DNA of 64,000 nt, taken from positions 5,030,501 to 5,094,500 of the forward strand of contig OY754470.1 of NCBI GenBank assembly GCA_963575645.1. The letters are read 5' to 3'. The DNA is from Xanthostigma xanthostigma (lineage: Eukaryota > Arthropoda > Insecta > Raphidioptera > Raphidiidae). The position numbers and the translations under genes were made by a program. Every line of letters starts with the position of its first letter. Positions within the stretch are counted from its first letter, which is position 1. The notes beneath the pieces are model-generated. The model saw nothing but the letters and a program-made list of their open reading frames with translations, did no database searches and was not told the origin of the DNA. This document shows, in pieces, positions 59,915-64,000 of the stretch.

Positions 59915-60241
59915 TATAATACGCGCCACGAATCTAAAAGGCTCGTAAGTTAGATACGAATGCGGGCTTGCGCTTGTACAGTCTGTTGAAAAACTACAAA
60001 CTCGCAACTCAACAAAACTAACATAAAAATAACAACTTGACAATAGCGTACTCGACTGTACTTTAAAGCAGGAAAGCGACAAGTGACAAAGGCAACGAGC
60101 GATCACGGCCAATCACCGACGAGCGCACGTTCCGTGCAGGTAGATGGGAGGTGGTGGGAGTCACAACGGCTCTAAAATGTGCCTTTGCGACGCTGTTTGT
60201 GACTAACTTCCGAAACTTTTAGATCCGTGGCGAGTATTATA
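59915..60241. mobile_element. Family A inverted-repeat element, copy 2 (complete)
   Basis: Ends TATAATACGCGCCACGAATC and, inverted, GATCCGTGGCGAGTATTATA. About 40-bp inverted ends include CTAAAAG and AAGTTAG. The interior is shared with 1385-1640 and 61622-61922. The flanking bases are TA-rich, so the target duplication is ambiguous. Confidence 0.85.
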
Positions 60242-60263
60242 CTTGCAATTTATAACTACACTA

Positions 60264-60690
60264 TAGCGGCCCGTCCCGGTTTCACCCGGGTGCGATAGAT
60301 ATAATTCTGCAAAATGTATTTCGTTTGTGGCCCGGCGTCTGAACAAATAGCTTTGAGCAAATTCTACCAGATTTGCTTTTGAACTAATAGCTTTGGTCGA
60401 ATTCTAACAATGTCGCTACTTGGTACTAAAACAGTTTTTTTTTTGTTTGCTTCTGAACTAATAACTTTGACTTAATTCTATCAGATGTCGTTACAAGTTA
60501 CTAAAACCGTTTTTTTGAGAATACCGTCATTTTGTACAAAATATTTAATAAAAACTATCCTATAGCGTAAGTTGCACCAAGCAAGACACATTTACAAAAT
60601 TTCATTAAAATCTGTTTAGTGGTTTTGGAGAATAACGCGGCCAAAACTGTGACACGGGAATTTTATATAGGTATATAGATAAGACATTTT
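60264..60690 (+). repeat. Repeat B variant
   Basis: Begins CGGCCCGTCCCGGTTTCACC like repeat B. It then contains CCAAGCAAGACACATTTACA, also found at 62791-62820 next to another B copy, and ends TTTTATATAGGTATATAGAT. Confidence 0.6.
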
Positions 60691-61621
60691 GTTTTATCAT
60701 GTAAAGTCACATTCATTATAATAAACTGTGGGGCCCAGTCCGGCTTCTCCCGGATTTGTAAATTGCAAATTAAGAAAACGCATAGAATTATTATTAACCA
60801 AAAATATATACAAAAATTAGTTCTCTGTAGCACAACTGTTGCATAGAGACTGATCTGTACGGCATGGTATCTCGCTGACCTGGGCATTCACAGTTCGGTC
60901 CATCTCGGTAACGTTCGGTTCTCGATCTTAATAAACGGGCTATCAATTTTTAAATCGGATTTTCTGAGCGCAAGAATTGAAATTCATCCAAAAAATATAT
61001 AGCAGAAAATAGTAGAACACTTCGTTCTCTTCTGTAACGATTAAAAGTGCGGGTCCCTCGATGAATACGGGTAAAGCGAGTGCCCCACGTTTATGAGCGT
61101 TAAACAGGAGAAAGAAATTTATTTTCTAGTTTTTAGTGCGTTGATATAAGCTTGCTTAGCAGATTTTTTTGAAATTGACAATTTTATTGGAGCGGAGTGC
61201 AATTCTTAAACAAACACACGCTGGTATATGCGTTATATATGATTTGGTACGTGATATTTTACTCTCGTATTTCTGTTCCTACGTGCTCTGCGGACCCCAA
61301 ATCACTCGTTGGACATCGTGATGAAACAACGCCGTAAAGACACAAATAAATATGTATGTACACTTTATATTGCTACACGTACTTTACAAAAAAAAAAACT
61401 ATATTATTTTAAATATTTTTAAATTCTTCATTATAAAAAATTATATTTTATTCTTACCATAACTTTTTTCCAACGCAAAATCTGTGGTCGCAAATTTTAA
61501 TGGATTACGTCTGATTTTTGGAAAAATATCAGTGATTAATTTATCTTAGGACTAATAATTTGACATCAGATAATGATGTAACAAATTCCTTTTTTGGCGA
61601 TTTTTTTATGCAATTTGCATA

Positions 61622-61922
61622 TATAATACGCGCCACGAATCTAAAAGGCTCAGAAGTTAGATGCGAATGCGGGCTTGCGCTTGCACAGTCTGTTGAAAAA
61701 CTACAAACTCGCAACTTAACAAAACTAAAATAACAATAACAACTTGACAATAGCGTACTCGACTGTACTTTAAAGCAGGAAAGCGACAAAAAGTGACAAA
61801 GGCAATCACCGATGAGCGCACGTTCCGAGCCGGTGGTGGGTGTCTCAACGGCTCTAAAATGTGCATTGCGACGCTGTTTGTGACTAACTTCCGAACCTTT
61901 TAGATCCGTGGCGCGTATTGTA
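61622..61922. mobile_element. Family A inverted-repeat element, copy 3 (complete)
   Basis: Same ends and interior as 59915-60241 with small deletions (missing GAGCGATCACGGCC region). About 300 bp. Two complete copies lie within 1.7 kb. Confidence 0.85.
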
Positions 61923-62085
61923 CATCTGTACTAATGAGATGAAGGAAGGTTTTGGTTGAGGATCATAAAATAAGCTTTACCAGTGTTTCGCTAGTGGCCA
62001 ACGTTTCGAAAAATTTATTTTCATCTTCAGGGCCTATGAACATGTATAAATGTATATAATTATTTGTACTAATATTATCTATACT

Positions 62086-62472
62086 AGCCGTTACCCGCGG
62101 CTTCGCACGCGATTGAGACAAAACACGGATGCATTCCCATTATTTGGCATAGTTGCTGCTTTCTCAACGTAGACTCTCCTAATAAATTTCAAAATTGATG
62201 ACATTCACGTGATCAACCTCCTGACAAACCATAAAAATGACATCCATTTTGATTTTTAGACTATGTACCTCTTTTCACCCTCTGAAGGGATTGTTTTTGA
62301 AAAAGAATGAAACACGTGTTTATTTATTTGTTGAAAGGGGTAAGCATGCGCATTTTCCAATCGATACATCTTACATGATTTCTCCATGCAAATTTTGAAC
62401 CCCCGTTACACCCTTTTAGGGGTTGAATTGTCAAAATATGTTCTTAGCGGATGCCAGCTACATCTCTAGTAC
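62086..62472 (+). repeat. Repeat C, copy 2
   Basis: Starts ACTAGCCGTTACCCGCGGCT. It shares AATTGATGACATTCACGTGA and AAATGACATCCATTTTGATT-like segments with the reverse-oriented copy at 44825-45321. Confidence 0.75.
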
Positions 62473-62891
62473 AGATCTGAGACTAACTTAAGTAGGTACA
62501 TTGTACATAGAAAAGAGAAATATTATTCAAAGGCCTTCCAGTAGAGCAGAAGATAAAAATCCAACGTTTCGTGTCGTACATGTGCTTCACGACTTCACGA
62601 TGTTCACATATTCTGTTAAGAGAAGAAGAATAACTCTGCGGAGCTACCGTTAGTCGGGTGGACGTGTCAAATCTACAGAGTGTTTCATTTTTATAGAAAT
62701 CATTAGTTATCCACTATTTAGACATCTATTTAATTGAAAAAAAAAAAACTTTATAGTCAACAATAATAATTTTGAACTATCCTATATGTAAGTTGGACCA
62801 AGCAAGACACATTTACAAAATTTCATTAAAATCGGTTTAGTTGTTTCGAAGATTAGCGCGGACGAACATCAAGACACAAGATTTTTATATA

Positions 62892-63238
62892 ATACTAGCG
62901 GTCCCGTCCGGTTTCACCCGGATGCAAAAGAACGAATGGGGGGAAGGAACATGAGAGTACGCACATTCATCTTAGCTTACCGAGATGAATGTTGTGTCCA
63001 AATTTCATGATGATCGGACTTAACGTTCAAAAGTTTTTGTCGGACCGACAAATTTTGAATTACATTTTGCCCCGCTCTTATTGGGCGTAGCGTGATATTA
63101 TATATCCTAAAGCTTTCCTTGATAAATGGGCTATCCAACAAAAAGAAATTTTTTCAATTTGAACCAGGAGTTGCTGAGATTAACGCGTTCAACTAAACAA
63201 ACAAACAAACTCTTCGGCTTTATATATTAGTTTAGATA
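62892..63238 (+). repeat. Repeat B, full-length copy
   Basis: GCGGTCCCGTCCGGTTTCAC start, CATGATGATCGGACTT middle and GGCTTTATATATTAG end, the same order as 14621-14962. It is preceded by the CCAAGCAAGACACATTT module. Confidence 0.8.
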
Positions 63239-64000
63239 TAGATAATGGAACAAATCGCTTACAGAACGACAGTTCAGTCAAGTCGATTGATGTTTCAGGA
63301 AAAAATATTGTCGATACTTATGCGTCGTAGGATTCGTGTAAATGTTTAATGCCAAAGAATTTATCAAAAATCTACAATTCATAGAAACAATTTCAACTGA
63401 GATTGTTTTAAAATAGATCAAAGACACCGTCGACTTTATGTACACAAGGTACATATTAAATTAACTTTATTATCGTTAAATAACAATCATAAGCTTTTGT
63501 CGAGGCACAGCTCGAAGCTTTTGTAGTTTGTTGACTTAAATATCAACGAGAGACCCTTCTTATTAGTCATAGAAAAGAACAGAACAATAAAAAACCAGGA
63601 AGTCTAGAATGCGTTTCTGGTTTACGGAAACAAAAGAATACACGCTTTTCGAAACACATTATATGTGTAACATCGTTATGCTTTTGTTATGTGTTGTTAT
63701 TTCATACTTTAGCAACATGAGTTATGCCCCAAACATGCACATTGTCACACAGAAATAAGTGCATGAAATGCTACGACTGCCGCAGAAGTCTTTTCTTTGC
63801 ACCACGCAGGAATAGAACCAACTGTTTATTATGCATGCATTCGTACTGTTTCTGCGCCTCGTCTTGCGTTGTTGATGTTGCCAAAGGACCATGCACAAAT
63901 GTTATGGAGTTTGGTGTTCTCAGTTAAATTGATCGAAAATGGTTTTATTTTATAGTTTAAACTTTTAAAGGTCACTAAGAAAAAGTGTCCGTGGACGCAT

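Larger units (their letters stand above)
53962..64000. other. About 10 kb without a recognisable exon, probably dachsous intron or 5' region
   Basis: I looked for cadherin linkers and LDRE motifs on the minus strand and saw none. The stretch is filled with hairpins (55464-55634, 57179-57364, 57995-58136), element E (56199-56790), family A elements (59915-60241, 61622-61922), and repeats B and C. Since the 53961 acceptor needs an upstream exon, an intron of more than 10 kb reaching past the window is the simplest reading. Confidence 0.65.

Noticed and set aside
63724-63927. 67-codon Cys-rich open frame near the right edge
   Set aside because: The cysteine spacing fits no zinc-finger or toxin pattern that I recognise, and no splice or regulatory context supports it.

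Overview
This is an AT-rich, repeat-dense window of an insect nuclear genome. The call rests on spliced genes with GT/AG introns, a dachsous-type cadherin, an insect-style GMC oxidoreductase and many non-autonomous transposons. The sequence does not fix the order: some dispersed repeats resemble ones I associate with Lepidoptera or Hemiptera, but that is an impression only.

Three protein genes can be reconstructed exon by exon, and every splice junction used keeps the reading frame. (1) 7087-12681, minus strand: a complete 7-exon cytosolic acetyl-CoA acetyltransferase (ACAT2 type, 392 aa), with catalytic Cys88, His347 and Cys377. (2) 15176-22511, plus strand: a secreted-type GMC oxidoreductase of the glucose dehydrogenase-like group. 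Eleven exons (about 682 aa) are found; the short first exon with the start ATG is not. (3) 25787-53961, minus strand: the C-terminal 12 exons (about 2,615 aa) of Dachsous, with about 20 cadherin repeats, one membrane segment and a conserved cytoplasmic domain. Its 5' exons are not visible, so 53962-64000 is probably a first-part intron or lies beyond the recognisable gene. Acat2 and the oxidoreductase are divergent (about 2.5 kb apart); the oxidoreductase and dachsous are convergent (about 3.3 kb apart). I see no functional link among the three: sterol/mevalonate precursor metabolism, extracellular redox, and planar polarity/Hippo signalling.

The rest is mostly mobile DNA. There are three hAT-like non-autonomous elements with clear 8-bp target duplications (7558-8070, 19397-20416, 32226-32411), one of which carries a minisatellite of TGACGTC-containing 16-mers. 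There is a degraded PIF/Harbinger element (46346-47013), LINE 3' ends, several near-perfect foldback hairpins and families of dispersed repeats. Three tRNA-like sequences all lie on the dachsous sense strand.

The most unusual pattern is a pair of elements in two dachsous introns (30231-30792 and 53117-53747). Each combines a long hairpin, a tRNA-like segment and the same terminal motif. They look like members of one family that I cannot assign to a known class.
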